In this document: in pieces, positions 8,403-16,352 of the stretch
Layout of the letters: each line of letters opens with the position of its first letter
Position numbering within the stretch: the first letter of the stretch is position 1
Assembly (NCBI GenBank): GCA_036488725.1
Contig: DASXHD010000086.1
Span: forward strand, 31,731 to 95,730
Origin: DASXHD01 sp036488725
GTDB lineage: Bacteria > Myxococcota_A > Polyangia > Polyangiales > Polyangiaceae
Direction: 5' to 3'
Length of the DNA: 64,000 bases
Made by a program: the position numbers and the translations under genes
The notes under the pieces: generated by a model
Databases searched by the model: none
What the model was told of the DNA's origin: nothing
What the model saw: only the letters and a program-made list of their open reading frames with translations

Positions 8403-10790
8403 CTACTTCGACCCTCCCTGGCCGCTGCCGTTTTGGTCCCCGCTGTCATCGAGGACCTCTTTGAGCTCTTCGTCGAGGAGCTGCTCCTGGCGCGAACGCT
8501 CCGTCTGGAGATTTCGCACGCGGTCGAGCTCCTCTTCGCGAACCTCCCACGCTTGCTCGGTGATGCCGACGTCGGCGCGGAGGACGATGTTCTTCAGCTT
8601 GTCGCGCACGAGCCCGAAGTTGCGCTGCGCGACGTGGCCGACGAGATCCTGCGCTTCGCCGTCGAGCTTGCCGAGCTGATCCTTGTAGTTTGCAATGTTC
8701 GCCGCCTCGGCGTCGACCTTCTTTTGGAGATCGCCGACGCGACCGCCGACTTGCTGCTCGAGGCGCATGAAGGCGCTCGTGAGCTGGTCTTCTTGTGCGC
8801 GAATCTGAACGAGGATGCCGGTCACTTTGCCGGCGTAGACCTGCGCGTCGCGACCGCCGCCGCCGCTGCCGGCGAGCTGGACCTCGCGATCGACGGTGTC
8901 GCGGTAGCTCGCGCGCGACTGCGCGTCGGCTTGGTAGCGCGCGTCGCCGAGACCGATTTGCGCGCGGCCGACCTCGATCTGCTTGCGCAGCACGTCGGCT
9001 TGGTCGCGGTATTGGCGGAGGAGGCGCTCGTTCTCGTCGATCTCGGTTTGGAATTGTTTGATGCTCGACGGATCGCGCGTGACGCCTTGCGCGGGACCAT
9101 CCTTGATGACGCGGCGGAGCGCGTTCACGACGGCCTGGAGCTGATCGATCTCGAGCTGGTTGCGCGAGAGCGACTGCGAGACGCTGTTCCACTGCGCCTT
9201 GCCCTGCTGGTCGCGCTCGGCGAAATCAGCGGCGCTGACGGGCAAGCCGGTGATCGCGGCTTCGAGCTGTTTGCGTTGGTCGTGGACCGTCGCGATGTCG
9301 CCGCTCAAGCTGCCGGGCTCTTCGTCGTCGAGACCCTTGGCGAGCTCGAGGCGCGATTTCGAGAGGCGGTTCAAGAGACCGAGCGCCATCTCCTCGCCCG
9401 CGAGGAGCTCGGGGAACGCGCGCACGCGGTTCGACGCGCCGATGAGCGCGTTCAGCCGGCGGATCAAATCCTCAGACTGCTTGATGAGGGTCTTGCACTC
9501 GTTCACGTCTTTGATGACGGCGAACGCGAGCGGCCCGTCTTCCATCTCGCGCGCCCAGCGCACCGCGATCGGCGGGATTTCCGAGTTCGTGTCGAGCTCG
9601 TCGAGCATGTGCGCCGACAATTTGTTGTAGAATACAGCTACATCCGAGGTCGACCCGAGGAAGTCTTCGACCTTCTGGCGGATCGGATCGTATTGCGTCC
9701 TGATGGTCGTGTAGAGCTCGAGGGCTTTGTCGAACGCGCCGGCGCGGAGCAAGAGATCCGCGCGGAGGAGCGTGCCGTCGGCGAGGTAGGTCGAATCCGG
9801 GTCGGCGATCGAGAGGACCTCGAGGGCGCGCTCGGCGCGCTGCACGTCGCCGAGACGAACGTAGACCCACGCGAGCTCGTAGAGCATCGTGTCGAACTCG
9901 GGCGAGTCGCGGCCGACTTTGCTGTACGCCTCGCGCGCGAGCTGAAATTGCTCTTGCTCGTAGGCCATGCGGCCGATCGCCATCCACGCGAGATCGATCA
10001 CGTGGCGGTGATCGTCGGTGTCGGGCGGCAGCACGGTCACTTGTTTGAACGCGTCGATCGCCGCTTTGTACGAAGCCTTCGGCGGCGGCGGCGCGTTGGG
10101 ATCGGTCGACGGCGGAGGGAGCCCCGCTTGCACTTGCTTCAGCGCGATGAGGCCCTGGAAGTAGCGCGCTTGATGCGTGAAGGGCGTGCCGTTCGGGACC
10201 GCCGAAAACTGCGATTGCGCGTCGCCGTAGTCTTTCTTCGCGAAGTAGGCCTTGCCCTTCGCGTACGTGAGCGCGGCGTCGACTTGCGTCGGCGGGACGA
10301 GGTTCAAGTTCGCGAAGACTTCGTCGAGCGACGCGACGTCGCCCGTGCGGAACGAGACGTCGACGAGACGCGTGAGCGCCTTCGAGACATACGGTTGAAA
10401 GCGCGGTTCGTTTCCGCGTTTCACGATCGCGCGGTAATCGCGGCGCGCCGCGAGATAATCTTTCGCCGCGTAGAACGTCTCGCCGCGCCAGTAGAGCGCG
10501 TCCACCATCGACGGCGTCTCGGGAAAGCCCTCGATGACCTCGCTCAAAACGACGAGCGCGCGGTCGTAATCCTTCATGCGGAAGAGGAGCTCGCCGTTGG
10601 CGACGCGCGACTCGGGGCTGCGCACGTCCTCTTTCGCTTTTTGGATCGTCGCGTCGACGTTCTTCGCGTCTTGCGTGATCGCGGAGATTTCTTGTTGGGC
10701 CTTCGAGATGCGATCGTCGCTGCCCGCGTGAGCCGGAAAGCCCACGCAGACCGCGGCGAGCGAAACCGCTGCCGCGAGGCGACTCCTCAC
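8403..10790 (-). CDS. Secreted TPR plus coiled-coil protein of the Glt-like cluster
   Basis: 795 aa from GTG 10790, which overlaps the upstream stop as GTGA; in-frame codons further upstream lie inside the preceding gene. The signal peptide (VRSRLAAAVSLAAVCVGFPAHA) is followed by TPR repeats to about residue 370 (DYDRALVVLSEVIEGFPE and similar). Then comes a long helical region with heptad character to the Gly/Gln-rich end (LDEELKEVLDDSGDQNG). The two-part layout resembles GltC-type periplasmic TPR proteins, but I only see the architecture. It lies between the beta-rich secreted protein and the giant TPR protein, so it likely belongs to the same periplasmic assembly. It carries two copies of the palindromic motif. 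Confidence 0.8.
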   Translation of the reverse strand: MRSRLAAAVSLAAVCVGFPAHAGSDDRISKAQQEISAITQDAKNVDATIQKAKEDVRSPESRVANGELLFRMKDYDRALVVLSEVIEGFPETPSMVDALYWRGETFYAAKDYLAARRDYRAIVKRGNEPRFQPYVSKALTRLVDVSFRTGDVASLDEVFANLNLVPPTQVDAALTYAKGKAYFAKKDYGDAQSQFSAVPNGTPFTHQARYFQGLIALKQVQAGLPPPSTDPNAPPPPKASYKAAIDAFKQVTVLPPDTDDHRHVIDLAWMAIGRMAYEQEQFQLAREAYSKVGRDSPEFDTMLYELAWVYVRLGDVQRAERALEVLSIADPDSTYLADGTLLRADLLLRAGAFDKALELYTTIRTQYDPIRQKVEDFLGSTSDVAVFYNKLSAHMLDELDTNSEIPPIAVRWAREMEDGPLAFAVIKDVNECKTLIKQSEDLIRRLNALIGASNRVRAFPELLAGEEMALGLLNRLSKSRLELAKGLDDEEPGSLSGDIATVHDQRKQLEAAITGLPVSAADFAERDQQGKAQWNSVSQSLSRNQLEIDQLQAVVNALRRVIKDGPAQGVTRDPSSIKQFQTEIDENERLLRQYRDQADVLRKQIEVGRAQIGLGDARYQADAQSRASYRDTVDREVQLAGSGGGGRDAQVYAGKVTGILVQIRAQEDQLTSAFMRLEQQVGGRVGDLQKKVDAEAANIANYKDQLGKLDGEAQDLVGHVAQRNFGLVRDKLKNIVLRADVGITEQAWEVREEELDRVRNLQTERSRQEQLLDEELKEVLDDSGDQNGSGQGGSK
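8683..8695. other. Palindromic motif TTGTA-GTT-TGCAA
   Basis: Perfect site in the TPR/coiled-coil gene, codons ATT GCA AAC TAC AAG. Confidence 0.7.
9625..9637. other. Palindromic motif TTGTA-GAA-TACAG
   Basis: One outer mismatch, in the same TPR/coiled-coil gene, codons GCT GTA TTC TAC AAC. Confidence 0.6.
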
Positions 10791-11584
10791 TTGTGGCCTC
10801 CGCCCGTGCCCGCGCTCGCCGCGCCCGCGCCGAGGGCTTGGACTTTTTCTTTCCACTCGATCTTCGGGCGATCGCCGAGCGGCGTCGTCACGCCGCCGGA
10901 CTCGTACGACGTCGCGGTCACACTGAGCGTCTTGCCTTCGACCGCGGTGAACGAGTGGCTCGACTTCACCTCGAACTTGTAACCGCGGAGGTACGTGAAG
11001 ACGCCGTAGCCGTTTCCTTGGAACGTGAGGAGCGCCGAGAGCGTGTGATCGCCCGGCGTGATCGAGCCCGAGTAGATCGGGATGTCTTTTTGATCCGCGA
11101 GCGCGCCGGTGTCGTCCTGGCGATTGTATTGAACCGCGCCGTCGAGAACGAAGAGCGCGCGCACGAGACGGAACGCGCTCGACATCTCGTTGTGGAAGTT
11201 GATCTCGCTGCGCGAGCCGGCGGCGCCGCCTGAAAGAATCGTGTCAGAAAGAAGCGCGAGGCGCGTGTGGCTCCGGCGGATTTGATCTTTGAGCTCGTCG
11301 ACGCGCGCTTCGAGATCGCGGAGGCGAACGTTGTAGGTCGCGCCGTCCATCGCGACTGCGCTGCCCGTCGCGGTCGGCGTCGGCGTGGCGCTGCTCGTCG
11401 CGGCGGCGACCGACGCGGTCGGCGCGGCGCTCGTCGCGGGCGCGGCGGTGCTGCTCGCCACGGCGTGCGCGCCGGCGTCCTTCGTCGTGGTCGCGTTGGT
11501 CGGATGAGTCTGCGCGAAAGCGACGGCAGAGACGAAGACCGGAACGACGAACGCGAGTGCCCAGGACCGAGAGGCCGTATTCAT
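10787..11584 (-). CDS. Secreted protein, coiled coil plus beta domain; first gene of cluster
   Basis: 265 aa from ATG 11584, with GGGAAGGG upstream as ribosome-binding site. A signal peptide (NTASRSWALAFVVPVFVSAV, cleavage after AFAQ) is followed by an Ala/Thr/Ser-rich linker. A short coiled coil (YNVRLRDLEARVDELKDQIR) and a C-terminal beta-rich domain (about 150-250) follow, ending in Gly/His. I do not recognise the family. It is the promoter-proximal gene of the minus-strand cluster, coupled to the TPR gene by GTGA, so it is probably the lead subunit of the same envelope complex. Confidence 0.8.
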   Translation of the reverse strand: MNTASRSWALAFVVPVFVSAVAFAQTHPTNATTTKDAGAHAVASSTAAPATSAAPTASVAAATSSATPTPTATGSAVAMDGATYNVRLRDLEARVDELKDQIRRSHTRLALLSDTILSGGAAGSRSEINFHNEMSSAFRLVRALFVLDGAVQYNRQDDTGALADQKDIPIYSGSITPGDHTLSALLTFQGNGYGVFTYLRGYKFEVKSSHSFTAVEGKTLSVTATSYESGGVTTPLGDRPKIEWKEKVQALGAGAASAGTGGGHK

Positions 11585-11834
11585 ATTTTCCCTTCCCAAT
11601 CGTTGCGAACGGCGCGGAGTGTAGTTTGGCGTCCCACGAGCTTGCAACCTCCCACGGAACCCGGCTCGCAGAGTCTACTTCCGCCCAGCCCAGCCGCAAC
11701 GACCCAAATTCAAAGAGATCTTCGCGCCGGCTGGAACGTCCGATCCCCCAAGGAAAGGAGGACGGCGGTGTTACGGCAACCTCGCGAAACTCTCGCCGGG
11801 AAACGTTCCGGCGGGTACGTTGTCACGGACACGG
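11585..11834. promoter_or_regulatory. Divergent intergenic region, cluster versus sigma operon
   Basis: A 250-nt gap between two divergent operons must hold both promoters. I see a perfect Shine-Dalgarno-like AAGGAGG-type run at 11751-11761 followed by GTG at 11768, but that frame is not the sigma-factor frame and encodes nothing recognisable. No hairpin or repeated operator stands out. A GGAAC and a GTCTA at 11656 and 11673 look like ECF promoter halves but are too close together. Confidence 0.4.
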
Positions 11835-12440
11835 ATGATCGATCCGCACGTGACCGACGAAGCGCTCATGATTCGCTTTCAACAAGGCGATCGTGCGGCG
11901 TTCGCGGCGCTCGTCCGAAAGCACAAGACCCCGCTGTTCAATTTTGCGTTGCGGCAGCTGCGGGTACGCCAAACCGCGGAGGACGTGGTTCAAGAAGCGT
12001 TCGTGCGCGTCGTGCAGAACGCGGCGGACTTCAAGCACGAGGCGAGATTTTCGACGTGGCTTTACACGATCGCTCGCAATCTCTGCATCGACCAGCTGCG
12101 CAAGGGCGCGCTGCGAAAGCATCCGTCGCTCGATTCGCGAACCTCCCAGGACGATGGCGGCCCGACGCTCGGCGAGCAGACGGCCGACGCGCGTGCGAAC
12201 GTGGAACGTGAAGCCACGTCGGACGAGCTCCGGACCCGCATCGCGAGCGCCGTCGAGACGCTCCCGGACGACCAGCGCGAGGTCTTTTTGATGCGCGAGG
12301 TCGCGAACCTCCCCTTCAAGGAAATTGCCGACATCACCGGGGTGCCGGAAAATACGGTGAAAAGTCGAATGCGTTACGCGCTCGAACGGCTCCAGGCCGC
12401 GCTGAGCGAATACGAGGAATACGCCCGTGCGCTGAAGTGA
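11835..12440 (+). CDS. RNA polymerase ECF sigma factor
   Basis: 201 aa from ATG 11835 (a TTG at 11820 would add five residues). Region 2 is at about 20-90, with the core-binding/-10 segment QTAEDVVQEAFVRVVQN and the melting helix FSTWLYTIARNLCIDQLRK. Region 4 is at about 135-192, with the helix-turn-helix LPFKEIADITGVPENTVKSRMRYALERL. There is no region 3, as expected for group IV. The next gene is a zinc-finger anti-sigma factor 27 nt downstream, so the pair should respond to envelope stress. The sequence does not show the trigger. Confidence 0.95.
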   Translation: MIDPHVTDEALMIRFQQGDRAAFAALVRKHKTPLFNFALRQLRVRQTAEDVVQEAFVRVVQNAADFKHEARFSTWLYTIARNLCIDQLRKGALRKHPSLDSRTSQDDGGPTLGEQTADARANVEREATSDELRTRIASAVETLPDDQREVFLMREVANLPFKEIADITGVPENTVKSRMRYALERLQAALSEYEEYARALK

Positions 12441-12467
12441 GATCGTGCCTATTTTAATGAGGAAAAG

Positions 12468-13691
12468 GTGACTGTCGTGGACTGCGAGAAATTCGAGAAC
12501 CTGCTGATCGACGAGCTCTACGGAGAGCTCGACGAGGTGACGAGCGCCGCGGTGCGCCGTCACGCGGCGGGGTGCGCGCGCTGCGGCGCGCTGCTCTCGG
12601 GTTTGCGCGCCACGCGGAAGGTCGCGGCCTTGCCCGTCGAGGAGCCGTCGAGCGATCTCGAGGATCGAATTCTTTCGGCGGTGCGCGAGCAGCAGAAGGT
12701 GCTGCCGCTCCGCGCGCGTTTCGCGGTCGCGCTTTCGCGGGCCGGCGCGTGGGCGATGCGGCCGCAGACTGCGATGGCCGCGGTGTTTCTGGTCGTGATC
12801 GGGACGAGCTTCGTGCTCGTGCAGAGCCGTCAGAGCGCGCCCGGTATGATGAAAGCGGCCTCCAACGCGGAAGGCGCGCCCGTCGCGGCGCAGGCAGCGC
12901 CTCCGGGCGCGATGGCGTCGGCGTACGCGCTCGAGACGAAGGAGTCGTCGTTCGCGCACGGCGTCGAAGAGAAAAAGCTGAACGACCAGCCGATGGCGAC
13001 GACGGCCCCGGCCACGCTCGCGGCCAACGAGCCGGCGAATGGCCTCGCGAAGGACAAAGCCGGCAGCGATGGCGACGGCTTCCTCGACAACCGCGGTCGC
13101 GGCGGCGGGGGTACCGGGGGCAGCGCGGAGCAGCAAGATCGAGAGATCGCAAACGCCGCTCCGGTCGCCGGTGCGCGCAGGCCGATGGCCATCACCTCCG
13201 AGCCGAGCGCGTCGGACGCGACCAAGACCGAGGTCCGAGCTCAAGCCCAGGCGGCGGCGCCGACCTTCGGCGCGGCGAGACAAGCCTACGACGCCCACCG
13301 TTACGACGACGCGCGCACGCAGTGGGACCAACTCTCCGGCGCCGATCCGAACGCGGCGCTCTGGGCGGGCCGTGCGGAGAGAGCGAAAAACGGCGGGGCC
13401 TGCACGGCCGCGGCGATTCAACGCTTCGAGTCGGCGCGCACGCACGCGCCGAGCGGGTCGGCGATCGCCAACGACGCGACGCTCGAAGCTGCGCACTGCT
13501 ATCGCGCGAACGGCAACATCGATCTCGCGCGCGCACGGCTCTCGTCGCTGCTCAGTCAACCCGGCTACGCGGCGAACGCGCAGAACGAGCTCGACCAGCT
13601 CTCGCCCTCCGCCGTCGCGCACAAGGCGGCGCACATGTCGCCCGCGCCGGTTGCGCGACCGGTCCAACCCGCGCAGGGCTCGAGCTACTGA
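12468..13691 (+). CDS. Membrane anti-sigma factor with zinc-finger (ZAS) domain
   Basis: 407 aa. GTG 12468 is chosen because GAGGA lies 5 nt upstream; GTG 12477 is an alternative. The N-terminus carries an anti-sigma zinc finger with the H-x3-C-x2-C pattern (HAAGCARCGALL, about residues 32-43). One membrane helix lies at about 98-118. A low-complexity Ala/Gly/Asp linker and a C-terminal periplasmic domain with a TPR-like unit (AARQAYDAHRYDDARTQWDQL) follow. The cytoplasmic finger should sequester the upstream sigma factor. The TPR-like sensor part hints that the signal comes from an envelope protein assembly. Confidence 0.9.
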   Translation: MTVVDCEKFENLLIDELYGELDEVTSAAVRRHAAGCARCGALLSGLRATRKVAALPVEEPSSDLEDRILSAVREQQKVLPLRARFAVALSRAGAWAMRPQTAMAAVFLVVIGTSFVLVQSRQSAPGMMKAASNAEGAPVAAQAAPPGAMASAYALETKESSFAHGVEEKKLNDQPMATTAPATLAANEPANGLAKDKAGSDGDGFLDNRGRGGGGTGGSAEQQDREIANAAPVAGARRPMAITSEPSASDATKTEVRAQAQAAAPTFGAARQAYDAHRYDDARTQWDQLSGADPNAALWAGRAERAKNGGACTAAAIQRFESARTHAPSGSAIANDATLEAAHCYRANGNIDLARARLSSLLSQPGYAANAQNELDQLSPSAVAHKAAHMSPAPVARPVQPAQGSSY

Positions 13692-14296
13692 TGGGCACGC
13701 TCGACGCGTGGACGGAACGCCTCTCGCGCGCGGCGATCTCCGAGGTCGATCGGCGCGCGGTCGCCGCGAGCGAATCGGCGCGCGAGATGGTTCTCGAGCG
13801 GCTCGACGCGCACCGCGGAGAGAGCGCCGAGCGCGCGTTCGAAGATCGCGACGCGCTCCACGGCTGGACGCTGCTCGGTCGCGTGCTCGCCGATGCGGGC
13901 GCTTCGCCGACGCTCGCCGCGCAGGTCGTCGACACGCTCGCCCAGGTCGAAGGGCAGAAATCGTTCGAGGGCTGGGCGGCTTCCGCGCGCGCCGCGCTGG
14001 TCGAGGCGTTCGTCGCCGCGCAGCGCGAGCTCGCCGACAAACGCGCGTTCGCGTCCTGGCGATTTCCGAAATGCGTCGTCCGGCTCGACGAGACGACCGC
14101 GGCCGTCGCCGCCGGTTTCCCCGACGACGACTCCGACGAGCTCTCGCGATGGGCCGACGAGGTCGCCGCCGCGCTCGCGAAGATGGGCATCCGCCGCGTC
14201 TTCTCGGACGGCTCGCCTCGGGCACGCGCCGCGCTCGAGAGCGCGCTCGCCGCGGTCGGCGTCGAGCACCGCGCGCGCGGCGCTTCGTCGAAGTGA
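13691..14296 (+). CDS. Hypothetical alpha-helical protein of the sigma operon
   Basis: 201 aa. The ATG shares a base with the anti-sigma stop (TGATG), so it is translated as part of the sigma operon. The protein is Ala/Arg/Glu-rich, with no signal peptide or membrane segment. The last 60 residues (DDDSDELSRWADEVAAALAKMGIRRVFSDG) look like an alternating alpha/beta unit. I recognise no family. Coupling suggests an accessory role to the sigma/anti-sigma pair, as inference only. Confidence 0.7.
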   Translation: MGTLDAWTERLSRAAISEVDRRAVAASESAREMVLERLDAHRGESAERAFEDRDALHGWTLLGRVLADAGASPTLAAQVVDTLAQVEGQKSFEGWAASARAALVEAFVAAQRELADKRAFASWRFPKCVVRLDETTAAVAAGFPDDDSDELSRWADEVAAALAKMGIRRVFSDGSPRARAALESALAAVGVEHRARGASSK

Positions 14297-14315
14297 CTTC
14301 TGATAGAATGGCCAC

Positions 14316-15971
14316 ATGCGTTGGCTTCGGTGGGTGCCGCTCGCAGCACTCGGGCTGGCTTGTTCTTCTTCGAGCGATGGACCGATTGCGCTCGCGCCCT
14401 CGATCGTCTTTCCCGCGGGGCTGCTCGACGGCGTGACCGAGCTCAAGATCTCGGTCTACGACGGGTCCGGCTCGCTCGACTGCAACGACAACGACGGCAC
14501 GGTGAAGGGTCTGAACGGCGACGTCCCGCTGGCGACGACCGATCTCGGCACGTCGAACTGCGCCGGCGGCGCGAAGTTCTGCGGCAACATTTCGATCAAC
14601 AAGAGCGACTCCCCTCGCCTCTTCGCCGCGCAAGCGTTCGTCGGAAACGATTCGGCGCCTCGCGCGAGCGGCTGCACCAAGGCGACGCCGAACCAAGACG
14701 CGCTCCTCGTGAAGATCACGATGCTCCGCACGCTGCCGCCGCAGACGTGCAACGGGACGCCGAGCACGATCATCACGCAGTGCGACACCGGCGGCCCGAG
14801 CGATCCGGTCTGCGACGCGAGCTGCCAGAGCCTCGAGGACTATCTCTCGAAAGGCGACGGCACGACGACGAGCGACGCGAGCCCGAAGACGCGACCCGAG
14901 CTCGCGTGGCCCGCGGCGAGCGGCGACGGCGGCCGCATGCTCGCGTTTTGGGGCGAGAAAGTCGGCTGCGGCAACGAGGTCTCGATGCGCGTGCTCGACG
15001 ACCACATGGAGCCGTACACCGGCGGCAGCCTCGAGGTGCAGCAAGGATCGTTTCGCATGCCGACGATCATGGGCAACGCGCCTGGCGCCGGAGGCGGGCC
15101 GTGCGGCCAGTTCAATCCGACCGCGGCTTCGATCAACGGCAGCTACTACGTCGCGTTCGAGGACACGTCGACCGGTCCAACGGCCATCAAGATCCGAACG
15201 CTCGACAGCCTCTTGCTGACGCAGCAGACGAGCCCGGTCGCCGTGAGCGACGCGTCGTCGAACGCGCAGACCGTTCCGTCGATGGCGGCGAACGGCAACA
15301 AGCTCTTCGTCGCTTGGGAGAGCCAGGGATCGATTTTCGGCAAGACCGTCGACAGCGCGCTCACGCCCGGCACGCAAGCTTCGCTCGGAACCGGCACTGC
15401 GGTGAGCGTCGCCGCGACGTCGAGTGGGTGGGTCGCGGTTTGGCAAAACGGAACCGACGTCGAGATGTCCCATATCGACGCGTCCGGCGCGCCCGGCGCA
15501 GCGACGAAGGTCAACGACGCCGCCGGCGCGACGCACGCGAGCGTCGCCGCGTTCGGCGCGAACGTCGCCGTCGTCTGGCTCGATGGAAACGGCCACATCG
15601 TCACGCAGCGCTTCGACGCGTCGGCCAACAAGATCGCGGGCGATCAAACCAACTTCCTCGAGGCCGCGAGCCTCGGCGGAAATCAAACCGCGCCGTCGGT
15701 CGCCGCCGGGACGAACTTCTTCGTCGCGACCTGGGTCGACAGCGCGAGCGGCCACGTCCGCGCGCGCTTCCTCGATGGCGCGGGCGGCTTCCTCTACAAC
15801 TGGGTCACCGGCCAGAACGGCGACTTCCAAGTGAGCACGGTCGACGGCCACCAGCGCAACACCCCGGTCGCGGTCGTCGGCGGCGCAGGCGCGTTCGTGT
15901 CGATCGCGTGGGAGGATGACGACCCGTCGCCCGGCATCTGGGCGCGGCGCTTCCCGCTCCCCCAGCAGTAG
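14316..15971 (+). CDS. Large lipoprotein with beta-propeller-like repeats
   Basis: 551 aa from ATG 14316, 19 nt after the previous gene. The N-terminus (MRWLRWVPLAALGLACSSSS) is a lipoprotein signal. A domain of about 150 residues with several Cys pairs (for example CNDNDG, CAGGAKFCG, CDASCQ) is followed by about seven 45-residue repeats of the form 'G-x-x-F-V-A-W-x(5)G-x-I-x-x-x-x-D', typical of a beta-propeller. No enzyme motif is visible. It is probably surface-exposed. Read-through from the sigma operon is likely but not certain. Confidence 0.85.
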   Translation: MRWLRWVPLAALGLACSSSSDGPIALAPSIVFPAGLLDGVTELKISVYDGSGSLDCNDNDGTVKGLNGDVPLATTDLGTSNCAGGAKFCGNISINKSDSPRLFAAQAFVGNDSAPRASGCTKATPNQDALLVKITMLRTLPPQTCNGTPSTIITQCDTGGPSDPVCDASCQSLEDYLSKGDGTTTSDASPKTRPELAWPAASGDGGRMLAFWGEKVGCGNEVSMRVLDDHMEPYTGGSLEVQQGSFRMPTIMGNAPGAGGGPCGQFNPTAASINGSYYVAFEDTSTGPTAIKIRTLDSLLLTQQTSPVAVSDASSNAQTVPSMAANGNKLFVAWESQGSIFGKTVDSALTPGTQASLGTGTAVSVAATSSGWVAVWQNGTDVEMSHIDASGAPGAATKVNDAAGATHASVAAFGANVAVVWLDGNGHIVTQRFDASANKIAGDQTNFLEAASLGGNQTAPSVAAGTNFFVATWVDSASGHVRARFLDGAGGFLYNWVTGQNGDFQVSTVDGHQRNTPVAVVGGAGAFVSIAWEDDDPSPGIWARRFPLPQQ

Positions 15972-15979
15972 ATCAAAAA

Positions 15980-16342
15980 TTAGTTGGGGTCGCGGACGTA
16001 CGTGATGGCGTGAATCACGTCGACGAGGCGTTCGCGAGCTTCGCTCGAGAGCTCGGTGAAGCGGACGCCCATGCCGGGGTTCGGGTTGTCGCCGTTGGGG
16101 CGAAGCGGATTCACCCATGCGACGCTGCCGTGGAGTCGGAACGGCTCGTGGCCGGGCGGCGCGAACGCCAAGTCCATCGGCGTCCCGATGGGCAGCGGCT
16201 CGTCGGTGCGGATGAAGATGCCCATCGCGCTGATGTTGGTGATCGACGCGTAGAGGAACGTGTCCTCCGCGACGCAGTCGACGTTCCAGCTCACGACAAC
16301 TCGGTCTGCGGTTCGTCGCTCATCGTGGTCGTCGCCGGGCAC
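15980..16342 (-). CDS. PilZ-domain protein (TIGR02266-like)
   Basis: 120 aa from GTG 16342, 10 nt after the glycosyltransferase stop. The RRTADRVVVSWNVDC start and the later ITNISAMGIFIRTDEPLPIGTPMDL segment follow the PilZ layout (RR near the N-terminus, then D/N-x-S-x-x-G). TIGR02266 is the myxobacterial paralogue family. PilZ domains usually bind cyclic di-GMP. Here the first motif is RRTADR rather than a full RxxxR-plus-spacing, so binding is plausible rather than certain. The gene probably regulates or accompanies the upstream glycosyltransferase. Confidence 0.85.
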   Translation of the reverse strand: MPGDDHDERRTADRVVVSWNVDCVAEDTFLYASITNISAMGIFIRTDEPLPIGTPMDLAFAPPGHEPFRLHGSVAWVNPLRPNGDNPNPGMGVRFTELSSEARERLVDVIHAITYVRDPN

Positions 16343-16352
16343 GGTGTGCGGC

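Noticed and set aside
11656..11677. GGAAC ... GTCTA as an ECF promoter of the first sigma operon
   Set aside because: Spacing is about 12 nt instead of 16-17.
11751..11770. Perfect ribosome-binding site plus GTG before the first sigma gene
   Set aside because: The GTG frame does not match the sigma frame and encodes nothing recognisable; no in-frame start exists closer to it.
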